Origin: Pseudogulbenkiania sp. MAI-1
Lineage (GTDB): Bacteria; Pseudomonadota; Gammaproteobacteria; Burkholderiales; Chromobacteriaceae
Direction of reading: 5' to 3'
Assembly (NCBI RefSeq): GCF_000527175.1
Contig: NZ_AZUR01000001.1
Coordinates: forward strand, 3,807,001-3,871,000
Length of the DNA: 64,000 nt
Part shown: positions 24,261 through 32,137 of the stretch, piece after piece
How the letters are laid out: the number at the start of each line of letters is the position of its first letter
Numbering within the stretch: the first letter of the stretch is position 1
Position numbers and translations under genes: made by a program
Notes under the pieces: generated by a model
Database searches by the model: none
What the model was told of the DNA's origin: nothing
Seen by the model: only the letters and a program-made list of their open reading frames with translations

Positions 24261-25583
24261 TCAGGCGCGCACCAGCCGGGCGACCAGGCCGCCTTCGGGA
24301 TGGTTTTCCAGCTCCAGCGCCAGGCCGTGCAGTTCGGCCACGCGCTCGACGATGGAGAGCCCGAGGCCGCTGCCGGGCTGGGGCTGCCCCGGCGGGCGGA
24401 AGAAACGCTCGCGCACCCGTTCCAGCCATTCCGGGGCGATGCCCGGCCCGGTATCGCGTACCGCCACATGCCCGGCAGCCAGCTCCAGCGTCACCGTGGT
24501 GCCGTCCGGCGAGTAGCGCACGGCGTTGTCGAGCAGGTTGCGCAGCAGCAGGCCGACCAGGGTCTCGTCGCCGGACAGTGGCAAGACCTCGGCGTAGGGG
24601 CAGCTCTGGCGCAGCTCGACGGCGATGGCGCGCTCGCCCGCCGCGTGCCGGGCCTCGGCCAGGGCGCGCTCGGCGATGGCCTGCCAGTGCAGCGGCGCGC
24701 TCTGGGCCGGGATCGACAGCGGGTCCAGCCGCGACAGCGCCAGCAGTTGTTCGACCAGGCGCGTGGCGCGGTCGATGCCGAGCGTCAACTGGCTCAGCGC
24801 ATGATCGCGGGCCGGCGCCTCGCTGCTCAGCTGCGCCACCTCGGCCTGCACCCGCAACGCCGCCAGCGGGGTGCGCAGTTCGTGCGCGGCGTCGGCGGTG
24901 AAGCGGCGTTCTCGCGCCAGCATCTCGGCCACGCGCGCGATCAGGCCGTTCATGCCGTCGATCAACGGTGCCAGCTCCGCCGGCACCTCCCGCGACAGCG
25001 GCGTCGGGCTGTCGAGGGGATGATGCCGCAACTCCTCGCGCACCCGCTCCAGCGGACGCAAGCCCAGCGTCACGCCGCGCCACAGCAGCAGCAACAGCAC
25101 CGGCACCAGCAGCAGCCAGGGCAGCCACTGCGCGGAGAGCAGCCCGCGCACCACCTCCCAGCGTTCCTCCAGCTCCTGCGCCACGGCCACGGTGCGGCGC
25201 GCGTCGCTAAGGTAATACACACGCCACCGCTTGCCATCGGAATCCAGCGTCAAAAAACCGGAAAAACCGGGGTGGGGGCTCAGGCCCAAGCCTTCGCCGT
25301 CGCTCAACAGCAACCGGCCCTTGGCGTCCCACACCGCCAGCGCCATGTCGTCCACCTCGCCCTCGCGGCTTCCCTCGCCACGCAGGTAGGGCTTGGCCGG
25401 GGCCGCCAGGGAGGCCACGGAATGCAGCACTTGCCGGGCAAACAGCCGCTGCTGGCCGTCGTACAGCTCGTTGACCTCGTGCCAGGCGGCATAGCCGGAC
25501 AGGCCCGTGGCCACCAGCCACACCAGCGGCACCACCAGCATGATCATGCGGATCAACCGGCCGCGCAGGCTAGGGTGTGTCAT
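24261..25583 (-). CDS. Sensor histidine kinase, QseC/PmrB-like
   Basis: 440-residue inner-membrane kinase. TM1 covers about residues 10-30 and TM2 about 150-170, enclosing a periplasmic sensor region of about 120 residues. A HAMP-like segment is followed by the H-box 'FTADAAHELRTPLAALR', N-box 'LLRNLLDNAVRYSP', and G-boxes 'VRDTGPGIA' and 'GSGLGLSIV'. It overlaps the response regulator by one base (TGATG). The architecture matches QseC/PmrB/TctE-type kinases sensing cations, peptides or small molecules. The signal is unknown. Confidence 0.88.
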   Translation of the reverse strand: MTHPSLRGRLIRMIMLVVPLVWLVATGLSGYAAWHEVNELYDGQQRLFARQVLHSVASLAAPAKPYLRGEGSREGEVDDMALAVWDAKGRLLLSDGEGLGLSPHPGFSGFLTLDSDGKRWRVYYLSDARRTVAVAQELEERWEVVRGLLSAQWLPWLLLVPVLLLLLWRGVTLGLRPLERVREELRHHPLDSPTPLSREVPAELAPLIDGMNGLIARVAEMLARERRFTADAAHELRTPLAALRVQAEVAQLSSEAPARDHALSQLTLGIDRATRLVEQLLALSRLDPLSIPAQSAPLHWQAIAERALAEARHAAGERAIAVELRQSCPYAEVLPLSGDETLVGLLLRNLLDNAVRYSPDGTTVTLELAAGHVAVRDTGPGIAPEWLERVRERFFRPPGQPQPGSGLGLSIVERVAELHGLALELENHPEGGLVARLVRA

Positions 25584-26242
25584 CAGCCCTCTCCCAAGGT
25601 ATAGCCGACGCCGCGCACGGTCTTGATGAAGGCGGAACCCAGCTTCTTGCGCAGGTGATGGACGTGCACCTCGACGGCGTTGCTGTCCAGCTCCTGACCC
25701 CAGCCGTACAGCTTCTCCTCGATCAGCTCGCGCGTCAGCACCCGCCCCTTGCTCACCAGCAGCAACTCCAACAGCGACAGTTCGCGCGCCGTCAGCTCCA
25801 GCGTCTGGCCGGCCAGCGTGGCGCGGCGCGCCACCGGGTCGAAACTGACCGCGCCGTGGCTGTACACCGGCCCGCTCTGACCATGGCGGCGGCGGATCAG
25901 CGCGCGCAGCCGGGCGGCCACCTCGGCCAGCGCAAAGGGCTTGATCAGGTAGTCGTCGGCGCCGGCATCCAACCCCTTGAGCCGCTCCGGCAGGGCGTCG
26001 CGCGCGGTCAGCACCAGCACCGGCTCGCTGTGGCCGGCGCGGCGCCAGCTGGCCAGCACCTCCATGCCGTCGAGGCTGGGCAGGCCCAGGTCCAGCACCA
26101 CGGCGTCGAAGGGGGCGCCGGAAAGCGCCGCCAGGCCTTCCTTACCGTCGCGGAACCAGTCCACGGCAAAGCCCAGCTGACCGAGCCCGGCCTTGAGCCC
26201 GTCGCCGATCAGGGCATCGTCTTCAATCAGCAGAATGCGCAT
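25583..26242 (-). CDS. OmpR-type response regulator, QseB/PmrA-like
   Basis: 219 residues. The receiver has acidic 'EDD' near residue 7, phosphoacceptor Asp51 in 'AVVLDLGLPS', 'VLTARD', and K in 'LIKPF'. The winged-helix effector ends 'VEVHVHHLRKKLG' and 'IKTVRGVGYTLGEG', diagnostic of the QseB/PmrA group. It is the third gene in the order PepSY, cytochrome b561, regulator, kinase, all on the minus strand. It probably autoregulates from the PepSY promoter, where a PmrA-like box is visible. Confidence 0.9.
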   Translation of the reverse strand: MRILLIEDDALIGDGLKAGLGQLGFAVDWFRDGKEGLAALSGAPFDAVVLDLGLPSLDGMEVLASWRRAGHSEPVLVLTARDALPERLKGLDAGADDYLIKPFALAEVAARLRALIRRRHGQSGPVYSHGAVSFDPVARRATLAGQTLELTARELSLLELLLVSKGRVLTRELIEEKLYGWGQELDSNAVEVHVHHLRKKLGSAFIKTVRGVGYTLGEG

Positions 26243-26269
26243 CGCTTGTCCTTCCTGTGGACACCCACT

Positions 26270-26824
26270 CTAACGCGAATCGCGCCGCACCGGCCTCGCC
26301 TTGACGCCGGTCACCATGGCGCGCACCAGGTTGACGCCACTCAGCCGGCTCATCGCCAGCGCCCCCAGCACATGCAGCCCGGCACAGGCCATCAGGGCAT
26401 TGGCCAGGCCCTCGTGCAGCTCCTCCAGCCATTCCTCGCCCCAGTAGGCGTCGGCGCCCATCAGGTAGCCGGTGACACCGAGCGCCAGCACCAGTCCCAT
26501 CAGCGCCAGCATCATCAGCGCGCCGAGCGGGTTGTGTCCGGGGTGCGGGTCGTCGCGTCCTTCGCGCAGCAGGCGCCAATGCACGGCCAGGCGGGCCGGG
26601 GTGGGGAAGAAATCGGCGAAGCGCGCGTGGCGGCTGCCGACGAACCCCCACACGATGCGCATCAGCACCAGTCCCGCTGCGAGGTAGCCCGCCCAGCGGT
26701 GCGGCGGGTCGCCCTCCTCCAGCAGGAGCAGGTTGGCCGCCACGCAGCTCACCAGCGACCAGTGGAAGAAGCGCACGAAGCGGTCCCATACCCGGATCGA
26801 CTCGTACTGCAACGGATTGTCCAT
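26270..26824 (-). CDS. Cytochrome b561-family membrane protein
   Basis: About 184 residues with four hydrophobic segments and conserved histidines ('RFFHWSLVS', 'DPPHRWAGY', 'LHEGLANAL', 'GLHVLGALA') that would ligate two b haems. It starts 'MDNPLQYESIRVWDRFVRF', the typical N-terminus of nickel-hydrogenase/cytochrome b561-type subunits. ATG 26824 is used because upstream codons lack features. Electron transfer between quinol and periplasmic acceptors is inferred. Regulators of the QseB type are often linked to such genes. Confidence 0.87.
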   Translation of the reverse strand: MDNPLQYESIRVWDRFVRFFHWSLVSCVAANLLLLEEGDPPHRWAGYLAAGLVLMRIVWGFVGSRHARFADFFPTPARLAVHWRLLREGRDDPHPGHNPLGALMMLALMGLVLALGVTGYLMGADAYWGEEWLEELHEGLANALMACAGLHVLGALAMSRLSGVNLVRAMVTGVKARPVRRDSR

Positions 26825-26948
26825 GATGTGTTCCCTGCAACAAAACGGCCGCGCAATGCGGCCGGGGTAACGACGATGCACGCCAGGGCGGGCCATCCGT
26901 GGTTGCTCCGGCGTGGCGCGGGAAACCATGGACGACACGCCCGATGCA

Positions 26949-27218
26949 TCAGTCCTCGATCTCGCTCTTCACGGCCTTGCCGGAGACGGTGTCGAAATAA
27001 ATCTCCACTTTCTTGCCTTCCTTGTTCTTGCCGTAGATTTCGTAGCAATTGCCGTCCACCTTGAATTTCTTGATCTGGTAGCCGTCTTTTTCCAGCTTCT
27101 GCTTGAAGTCGGCTTCCTTGATCCATTTATCCTTGGGGTGAGCTTCGCACTTGGCGCCGGCGAAGGCGGCCGGAGCGGCGACGGCGGCAAGCAGGGCGGT
27201 CAGGATGAGTGTTTTCAT
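26949..27218 (-). CDS. Small periplasmic PepSY-like protein
   Basis: 89 residues with a signal peptide ('MKTLILTALLAAVAAPAAFA'). One PepSY-type domain follows: 'WIKEADFKQKLEKDGYQIKK', 'VDGNCYEIYGKNKEGKKVEI' and 'FDTVSGKAVKSEIED'. The two cysteines could form a disulfide. GAGGAAA in front of ATG 27218 supports this start. It is the first gene of the operon with cytochrome b561 and the two-component system, and may modulate the cytochrome or the kinase. The role is inferred. Confidence 0.85.
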   Translation of the reverse strand: MKTLILTALLAAVAAPAAFAGAKCEAHPKDKWIKEADFKQKLEKDGYQIKKFKVDGNCYEIYGKNKEGKKVEIYFDTVSGKAVKSEIED

Positions 27219-27282
27219 GGCGGTTTCCTCGGGTTGAGGGTGGGGGTTCACGACTTGACGCTACCCATTTGACCCGAGGCAA

Positions 27283-27299
27283 CTTATCCCTGCCTTAAG
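27283..27299. promoter_or_regulatory. PmrA/QseB-type direct-repeat box
   Basis: CTTATC, five bases, CTTAAG matches the (C/T)TTAAN-N5-(C/T)TTAAN layout of PmrA/QseB-class boxes with one clear mismatch. It lies 65 bp upstream of the PepSY start and about 30 bp from the Pho-box array on the other side, so it could read in either direction. Confidence 0.5.
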
Positions 27300-27328
27300 C
27301 GCGGTCATTATTTCACCCACGCCGCCGA

Positions 27329-27368
27329 CTGTCACACAGCCGTCACCGGACACTCACCGTGCCGTCAT
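27329..27368 (+). promoter_or_regulatory. Tandem PhoB-box array in front of plcP-agt
   Basis: Four 7-bp units at exact 11-bp spacing: CTGTCAC (27329), CCGTCAC (27340), CACTCAC (27351) and CCGTCAT (27362), compared with PhoB unit CTGTCAT. The first two make a near-perfect 18-bp Pho box (CTGTCAC-acag-CCGTCAC). The array ends 47 bp before the plcP ATG. Confidence 0.75.
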
Positions 27369-27415
27369 GTTTGCGGTGCACCATCAGGCCATCATCCGGA
27401 CTGGGATACCGTCAC

Positions 27416-28258
27416 ATGTCGCCCGCCCCCTTGCAAGCCAGCGCCTACCGCTACCGCGCCATCTGGATTTCGGACGTGCACCTCGGCACCTCCGGCTGCC
27501 GCGCCGAACATCTCCTCGACTTCCTGCGCCACCACGACGCCGACTACCTCTACCTGGTCGGCGACATCGTCGACGGCTGGCAGCTGCGCAAATCCTGGTA
27601 CTGGAAGCAGAGCCACAACGACGTGGTACAGAAGATCCTGCGCAAGGCACGCAAGGGCACCCGCGTGGTGTACGTGCCGGGCAACCACGACGAGGCGGCA
27701 CGCCAGTACGGCGGGCTGGATTTCGGCGGTATCGCCATCCGCCGCGAAGCCGAGCACCACACCGCCGACGGCAAGCGCCTGCTGGTGATCCACGGCGACG
27801 AGTTCGACGGCGTGATCCAGCACGCCAAGTGGCTGGCCTACGTCGGCGACAACCTGTACACGCTGATCCTGCAGCTCAACCGCGGCTACAACTGGGTACG
27901 CAGCCAGCTCGGCCTGCCGTACTGGTCGCTGTCGCAGTACCTCAAGCACAAGGTCAAGAACGCGGTGAACTTCATCAGCGACTTCGAGCAGCTGCTGGCC
28001 GGCGAGGCGCGCCGCCGCGGCTTCGACGGCGTGGTGTGCGGCCACATCCACAAGGCCGAGGTAAAGGACATCGACGGCGTGCTGTACGGCAACAGCGGCG
28101 ACTGGGTCGAGAGCCTCTCGGCGCTGGTGGAGCACCCGGACGGACGGCTGGAAGTGGTGTTCTGGACCCAACTGCTCGGCAAGCACGCCGCCAAGGCCAC
28201 GCCCGCCCCGGCATCGACCACCGCTGAACAAGCCCCGGAGGCCACATGCGCATCCTGA
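27416..28258 (+). CDS. plcP: PlcP-like metallophosphoesterase (phospholipase C for lipid remodelling)
   Basis: 280-residue cytoplasmic calcineurin-type phosphoesterase. The metal-site motifs are all present: 'WISDVHLGTSGC' (DxH), 'YLVGDIVDGW' (GD), 'VPGNHDEAA' (GNHD), 'VIHGDEFDG' (H) and 'VCGHIHKAEV' (GHxH). The motif set with 'SWYWKQSHNDVVQKILRKAR' and 'LPYWSLSQYLK' resembles the PlcP family, which cleaves phospholipid head groups to diacylglycerol under phosphate limitation. Homologues are often mislabelled UDP-2,3-diacylglucosamine diphosphatase. The overlap with a GT4 glycosyltransferase and the Pho-box array favour PlcP over LpxH. ATG 27416 follows the array. The Pro/Ala/Thr-rich tail has no known role. 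Confidence 0.78.
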   Translation: MSPAPLQASAYRYRAIWISDVHLGTSGCRAEHLLDFLRHHDADYLYLVGDIVDGWQLRKSWYWKQSHNDVVQKILRKARKGTRVVYVPGNHDEAARQYGGLDFGGIAIRREAEHHTADGKRLLVIHGDEFDGVIQHAKWLAYVGDNLYTLILQLNRGYNWVRSQLGLPYWSLSQYLKHKVKNAVNFISDFEQLLAGEARRRGFDGVVCGHIHKAEVKDIDGVLYGNSGDWVESLSALVEHPDGRLEVVFWTQLLGKHAAKATPAPASTTAEQAPEATCAS

Positions 28259-29289
28259 TCGTCACCGACGCCTGGCAGCCCCAGGTCAACGGCGTGGTGC
28301 GCACGCTGACCGAAACCGTGCGCGAGCTGAAAGGCTTCGGCCACGAGGTGGAGATGATCACCCCCCTCGGCTTCCGCACCCTGCCCTGCCCGACCTACCC
28401 CGACATCCGCCTGTCGCTGCGCCCCTACCGTGGCGTGGCGGCGCACATCGCCGGCTTCGCCCCGCACGCCATCCACATCGCTACCGAAGGCCCGCTCGGG
28501 CTGGCGGCGCGGCGCTACTGCCTGCGCCACAAACTGGCCTTCACCACCGCCTACCACACCCGCTTCCCCGAATACATCCAGGCCCGCAGCCGGCTGCCGC
28601 TGGGCATCAGCTACGCCTGGATGCGCCGCTTCCACAACGCCGCCCGCGCGGTGATGGTGCCGACGCCGTCGATCGCCGCCGACCTGGCAGCGCGCGGCTT
28701 CAACAACGTGGTGCTGTGGAGCCGCGGCGTCGACACCACGCTGTTCACCCCGGGCGAGCGCGACCGGCTCGACGAATCGGCCCCGCCACGCTTCGTCTAC
28801 ATCGGCCGGGTAGCGGTCGAGAAGAACATCGAAGCCTTCCTCAAGCTCGACCTGCCGGGTGCGAAATGGGTGGTGGGCGACGGCCCGCTGCTGCCGCGGC
28901 TGAAGAAGGAATACCCCGAGGTGTACTTCGCCGGGGTGTTCCCGCAAGCGGAACTGGCGCGCTTCTACCGCGCCGGCGACGTGTTCGTGTTCCCCAGCCT
29001 GACCGACACCTTCGGCCTGGTGCTACTGGAGGCGATGGCCTGCGGCACACCGGTGGCCGCCTACCCGGTGGCCGGGCCGCTCGATGTGGTCGGCGACAGC
29101 GGCGCCGGCGTGCTCGACCACGACCTGCGCCAGGCCTGCCTGCAAGCCTTGCAGATCGACCGCGCCCACGTGCGCCGGGTGGCGGAAGGCTACTCGTGGG
29201 CGGCAGCTGCACGCCAGTTCGAGCGCCATCTGCACCCCAACCCGGAAGGGATCACGCGACCGCTACCGGCGCTTAGCGAAAGCCGTTGA
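28246..29289 (+). CDS. agt: GT4 glycosyltransferase, Agt-like diacylglycerol glycosyltransferase
   Basis: 347 residues, GT-B fold. The N-terminal domain begins 'MRILIVTDAWQPQVNGVVR'. The C-terminal nucleotide-sugar domain has 'FVYIGRVAVEKNIEAFL', 'KWVVGDGPLLPRL' and 'PSLTDTFGLVLLEAMACGTP'. The Agt group uses diacylglycerol from PlcP and UDP-sugars to make glycolipids that replace phospholipids when phosphate is scarce. The gene overlaps plcP by 13 bases with a strong CGGAGG site, so the two are co-produced. Which sugar is added cannot be read. Mannosyl- or glucosyl-transfer to another lipid remains possible. Confidence 0.75.
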   Translation: MRILIVTDAWQPQVNGVVRTLTETVRELKGFGHEVEMITPLGFRTLPCPTYPDIRLSLRPYRGVAAHIAGFAPHAIHIATEGPLGLAARRYCLRHKLAFTTAYHTRFPEYIQARSRLPLGISYAWMRRFHNAARAVMVPTPSIAADLAARGFNNVVLWSRGVDTTLFTPGERDRLDESAPPRFVYIGRVAVEKNIEAFLKLDLPGAKWVVGDGPLLPRLKKEYPEVYFAGVFPQAELARFYRAGDVFVFPSLTDTFGLVLLEAMACGTPVAAYPVAGPLDVVGDSGAGVLDHDLRQACLQALQIDRAHVRRVAEGYSWAAAARQFERHLHPNPEGITRPLPALSESR

Positions 29290-29295
29290 AGAACC

Positions 29296-29323
29296 TTGCC
29301 CCGGCCGTAACAAGGGCTATAGT
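29296..29323 (+). promoter_or_regulatory. Promoter-like sequence before the microprotein candidate
   Basis: -35-like TTGCCC (29296-29301) and -10-like TATAGT (29318-29323) with a 16-bp spacer. The expected start is near 29330, just upstream of the ribosome site at 29341. Confidence 0.45.
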
Positions 29324-29353
29324 AAATACAGGACATCACAAGGAGGGCAACGG

Positions 29354-29434
29354 ATGCGTCATTGGCTAAAAATCGGTTGCTTTGCCTTGTTTCAACGCGT
29401 CCTGCAAAAAGCGGGCAGTGCCGGTCGGCACTAA
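29354..29434 (+). CDS. 26-residue microprotein candidate
   Basis: The frame ATG...TAA encodes a short basic peptide beginning 'MRHWLKIGCFALFQRVLQ', amphipathic to hydrophobic in its middle. AGGAGGG lies seven bases before the ATG and a promoter-like pair lies about 30 bp further upstream. No family is recognised. It could be a small membrane-associated peptide or a leader peptide for the RNA that follows. Confidence 0.4.
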   Translation: MRHWLKIGCFALFQRVLQKAGSAGRH

Positions 29435-29816
29435 AATCGGACCGGCTTCGATCTGCCCAAGGGCGCCACCAGCATCGCTACCCGATGCAGGAACCCGAAA
29501 CAACCGATTACGCCCAGACGTTTAATCGAGAAAGAACAGACGACTTAATCCAGTAGTGAGGAATAGGGTTGCCGGTAAAGCAGCCGTAGTCCGGGATGCC
29601 CGCAAGGGTTTGTCGCAACCGCTTCCGATGTAGCCAGTGGTTCAGTTCGGAAGCAAGGTGTTGTTGATCGTTCTTTTCCCTTTATACCGTTTTGGCAGGT
29701 AGACCTCGACCGCACCCACCCTCATCGATAGAGGCCCTGGGTGTGAGGTAAGGAAGCTGTAACAGCGTCATTGTTGATTGCGTGTTTGTGTATCCACTGA
29801 TCTTTATGTCGTAGCA

Positions 29817-29850
29817 GAGGGCGCACCCACAGGGGCGCCCTCTTCCGTTT
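29817..29850 (+). terminator. Probable terminator closing the agt/microprotein region
   Basis: The 8-bp stem GAGGGCGC/GCGCCCTC (29817-29824, 29835-29842) has a 10-nt loop and is followed by TTCCGTTT. The T-tract is interrupted, so strength is uncertain. Confidence 0.55.
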
Positions 29851-29859
29851 CCCAGCCTT

Positions 29860-30741
29860 TCAACGCCAGCGCGCCGACGGCGGTAACGGAATGAACTCCA
29901 TCTCGCCCGGCACCGGCGGGAAGCGGCCGTTCTGCCAGGCCTCACGCGCCGCGACGATGGCCTCGCGCCGGCTGGAGACGAAGTTCCAGTGCAGGTAGCG
30001 CGGGCCGTCGAGTGCATCGCCGCCCAGCAGCATCAACCGCGTCGCCTCCCCGGCCTGCAAGACCACGGTCGCGCCGGGCTCCAACACCGCCAGCTGGCCG
30101 GCGCCGACCGGCGTGCCATCCAGCGCCAGCGCGCCGGACACCACGTACACCGCGCGTTCCACCGCCACCGGCTCGAAACTCCAGGCCGTTCCGGCACCCA
30201 GCCGGGCCGCCGCGAACAGCGTGCCGGAATAGCAGCGCACCGGCGAGCGCATGCCGAACGCCTCGCCCAGCAACAGGTGCAGCCAGACGCCTCTCGCTTC
30301 CCGCTGCGGCAGCACCTCTTCCGGGTAGTGCAGGAACTCCGGCGCCATGTCCTCCAAGGCCTTGGGCAGCGCCAGCCACATCTGCATGCCCTCGACCGCC
30401 GCACCGGCGGCACGGATATCTTCCGGCACCCGCTCGGAGTGGACGATGCCGCGCCCGGCCGCCATCAGGTTGACCGCCCCCGGCTCGATGCGCTGCACGC
30501 TGCCCAGGCTGTCGCGGTGCATCATCGCGCCGGAAAACAGATAGGTCACCGTGGCAAGCCCGATATGCGGGTGCGGCCGCACGTCACCGGCGGTGGTCGC
30601 GGCGGCGAACCGCGCCGGCCCCATGTGGTCGAGGAACACGAACGGCCCGACCGCCGGCGTCACGGCAGCCGGCAGCAACCGCTGCACCGGGAAGCCGACG
30701 TCGGCGACGGCGGGGTCGATCAGGTAACGAATGGCACTCAT
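29860..30741 (-). CDS. Pirin-family protein (copy 1)
   Basis: 293 residues, bicupin. The N-terminal cupin holds the metal motif 'VRPHPHIGLATVTYL' with later His and Glu residues ('MMHRDSLG', 'GIVHSERVPE'). Bacterial pirins include quercetinases and redox-related regulators; the substrate is unknown. It is the last gene of the minus-strand doxX-pirin-pirin operon, starting 26 bp after the second pirin. The N-terminal 'IDPAVADVGFPVQRLLPA' differs from copy 2, so the pair is not a recent duplication. Confidence 0.88.
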   Translation of the reverse strand: MSAIRYLIDPAVADVGFPVQRLLPAAVTPAVGPFVFLDHMGPARFAAATTAGDVRPHPHIGLATVTYLFSGAMMHRDSLGSVQRIEPGAVNLMAAGRGIVHSERVPEDIRAAGAAVEGMQMWLALPKALEDMAPEFLHYPEEVLPQREARGVWLHLLLGEAFGMRSPVRCYSGTLFAAARLGAGTAWSFEPVAVERAVYVVSGALALDGTPVGAGQLAVLEPGATVVLQAGEATRLMLLGGDALDGPRYLHWNFVSSRREAIVAAREAWQNGRFPPVPGEMEFIPLPPSARWR

Positions 30742-30766
30742 GGCATGCTCCCTCCCGGGCGACAGA

Positions 30767-31624
30767 TCAGAACCGGCCGTGGCGGAAATCGTCGATGGCC
30801 GCCTCGACCTCCTCGCGGGTGTTCATCACGAACGGCCCCCATTGCGCGATCGGCTCGTGCAGCGGACGGCCAGCGACCACCAGCAGCCGGGCGCCCTCGG
30901 CGCTGGCCAGCGCCACCCCGCCGCGGCCCGGATGGTTGTCGAGGATCGCCATCTGCCGCTCATGCACTGCGCGTCCGTGCTCGCCGATGCCGGCTGCGCC
31001 CTGATAGACGTAGACGAAGGCGTTGTGGCCTTCGGCAATCGTCACCTCGTGCGTGCTGCCGGCCGGCAGGTGGATATCCAGATAGAGCGGCAGCGTCACC
31101 GGCCGCTCCACCGCCCCCGCCACGCCGTCGGCCGCGCCGGCGATCACCTGCACCTCGACCCCGCCAGCGGCGGTATAGCGCGGAATCGAGCCGGCCGGGA
31201 TGTCGCGGTAGCCTGGCGTGCCCATTTTCTGGTCCGACGGCAGGTTCAGCCATAGCTGGAAGCCGTGCATCAGGCCGTCCTCCTGCTCCGGCAGTTCCGA
31301 ATGCACGATGCCACGCCCGGCGGTCATCCACTGCACGCCGCCCGACGCCAGCACTCCCTCGCCGCCGGTGCTGTCGCGGTGGCGCATGCGCCCGGCCAGC
31401 ATGTAGGTCACCGTCTCGAAGCCGCGGTGGGGATGGTCGGGAAAGCCGGCGATGTAGTCGTCCGGATTGTCCGAACGGAACTCGTCCAGCATCAGGAACG
31501 GGTCGAGCCGGCGCTGCAGATCCTGCGTCAACACGCGCAGCAGCTTCACGCCGGCGCCGTCGGACACCGGGGTGCCCTGAACCAGCCGTTCGACATCGCG
31601 GCTGGCAAAAGAGGTGGAAATCAT
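30767..31624 (-). CDS. Pirin-family protein (copy 2)
   Basis: About 285 residues. It has the metal motif 'FPDHPHRGFETVTYML', then 'MRHRDSTGG', 'GIVHSELPEQ', and the C-terminal cupin 'PLYLDIHLPAGSTHEV'. GAGGAG lies six bases before ATG 31624; an adjacent ATG at 31627 is also possible. It lies in an operon with DoxX and the other pirin. A quinone- or aromatic-stress role is plausible from this context but is not shown by sequence. Confidence 0.9.
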   Translation of the reverse strand: MISTSFASRDVERLVQGTPVSDGAGVKLLRVLTQDLQRRLDPFLMLDEFRSDNPDDYIAGFPDHPHRGFETVTYMLAGRMRHRDSTGGEGVLASGGVQWMTAGRGIVHSELPEQEDGLMHGFQLWLNLPSDQKMGTPGYRDIPAGSIPRYTAAGGVEVQVIAGAADGVAGAVERPVTLPLYLDIHLPAGSTHEVTIAEGHNAFVYVYQGAAGIGEHGRAVHERQMAILDNHPGRGGVALASAEGARLLVVAGRPLHEPIAQWGPFVMNTREEVEAAIDDFRHGRF

Positions 31625-31649
31625 CATCAACTCCTCAAACAATAGCGGT

Positions 31650-32018
31650 TCAACGCGCCGGCTTGCCGGCCGTCAGCGCCTCGGGGAAGCCCAGCAACAG
31701 CAGGCCACCGGCGATCGACAGGTTCTTCATGAACATGATCATCTGCATCTGCTCGGCGAAATGGGTGTGGAAGATCAGCGCGGCAGCGATGCTGAAGCCC
31801 GCCAGCGCCAGTGCCGCCCAGCGGGTGAACAAACCGGCCACCAGCAAGAGACCGCCCCCCAGTTCCACCAGGATCACCAGCGGCAGCAAGGCCCCCGGTA
31901 CGCCCATCGACTCCATGTAGCCTTGGGTTCCGGCGTAACCACCGATCTTGCCGAAGCCGGAAACGATGAAAAGCTGCGCCAGCAGCACGCGGGAAACGAT
32001 CAGGACCAGTTTGTTCAT
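31650..32018 (-). CDS. DoxX-family small membrane protein
   Basis: 122 residues with four hydrophobic helices: 'VSRVLLAQLFIVSGFGKIGG' (the DoxX-type first helix), 'LLPLVILVELGGGLLLVAGL', 'AALALAGFSIAAALIFH' and 'NLSIAGGLLLLGF'. The family is linked to quinone and thiol redox homeostasis. ATG 32018 has GGAG six bases upstream. It is the first gene of the operon with two pirins, divergent from a LysR regulator. Confidence 0.88.
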   Translation of the reverse strand: MNKLVLIVSRVLLAQLFIVSGFGKIGGYAGTQGYMESMGVPGALLPLVILVELGGGLLLVAGLFTRWAALALAGFSIAAALIFHTHFAEQMQMIMFMKNLSIAGGLLLLGFPEALTAGKPAR

Positions 32019-32087
32019 GACATTCTCCAGAGGGTGGTTGACACGGAGCGGTTCCATCTCATGTGCTGCATTATTGGCATGATTTTT

Positions 32088-32110
32088 TTGATAAAAAAGC
32101 GCAAAATCAA
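32088..32110. promoter_or_regulatory. Candidate LysR-type operator between doxX and the LysR gene
   Basis: TTGAT-N13-ATCAA dyad in the AT-rich 120-bp divergent region. LysR regulators usually bind T-N11-A dyads in the shared promoter, so it is a reasonable but unproven binding site. Confidence 0.4.
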
Positions 32111-32137
32111 GCGTCAACACATCCATTTATTCGATCA

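Larger units (their letters stand above)
29290..29859. other. 570-bp intergenic region with a possible independent transcript
   Basis: Between agt and the pirin genes. It holds a promoter-like pair, a 26-codon open frame with an excellent ribosome site, and a terminator-like hairpin near 29817-29850. From 29440 to 29810 no longer reading frame stands out, and the composition is AT-richer than the flanks. It could produce a small RNA of roughly 500 nt or a short mRNA. Confidence 0.5.

Noticed and set aside
27416..28258. Annotation as LpxH (lipid A biosynthesis)
   Set aside because: Family motifs, overlap with a GT4 glycosyltransferase and the Pho-box array favour PlcP. LpxH is usually encoded elsewhere, alone or next to a peptidyl-prolyl isomerase.
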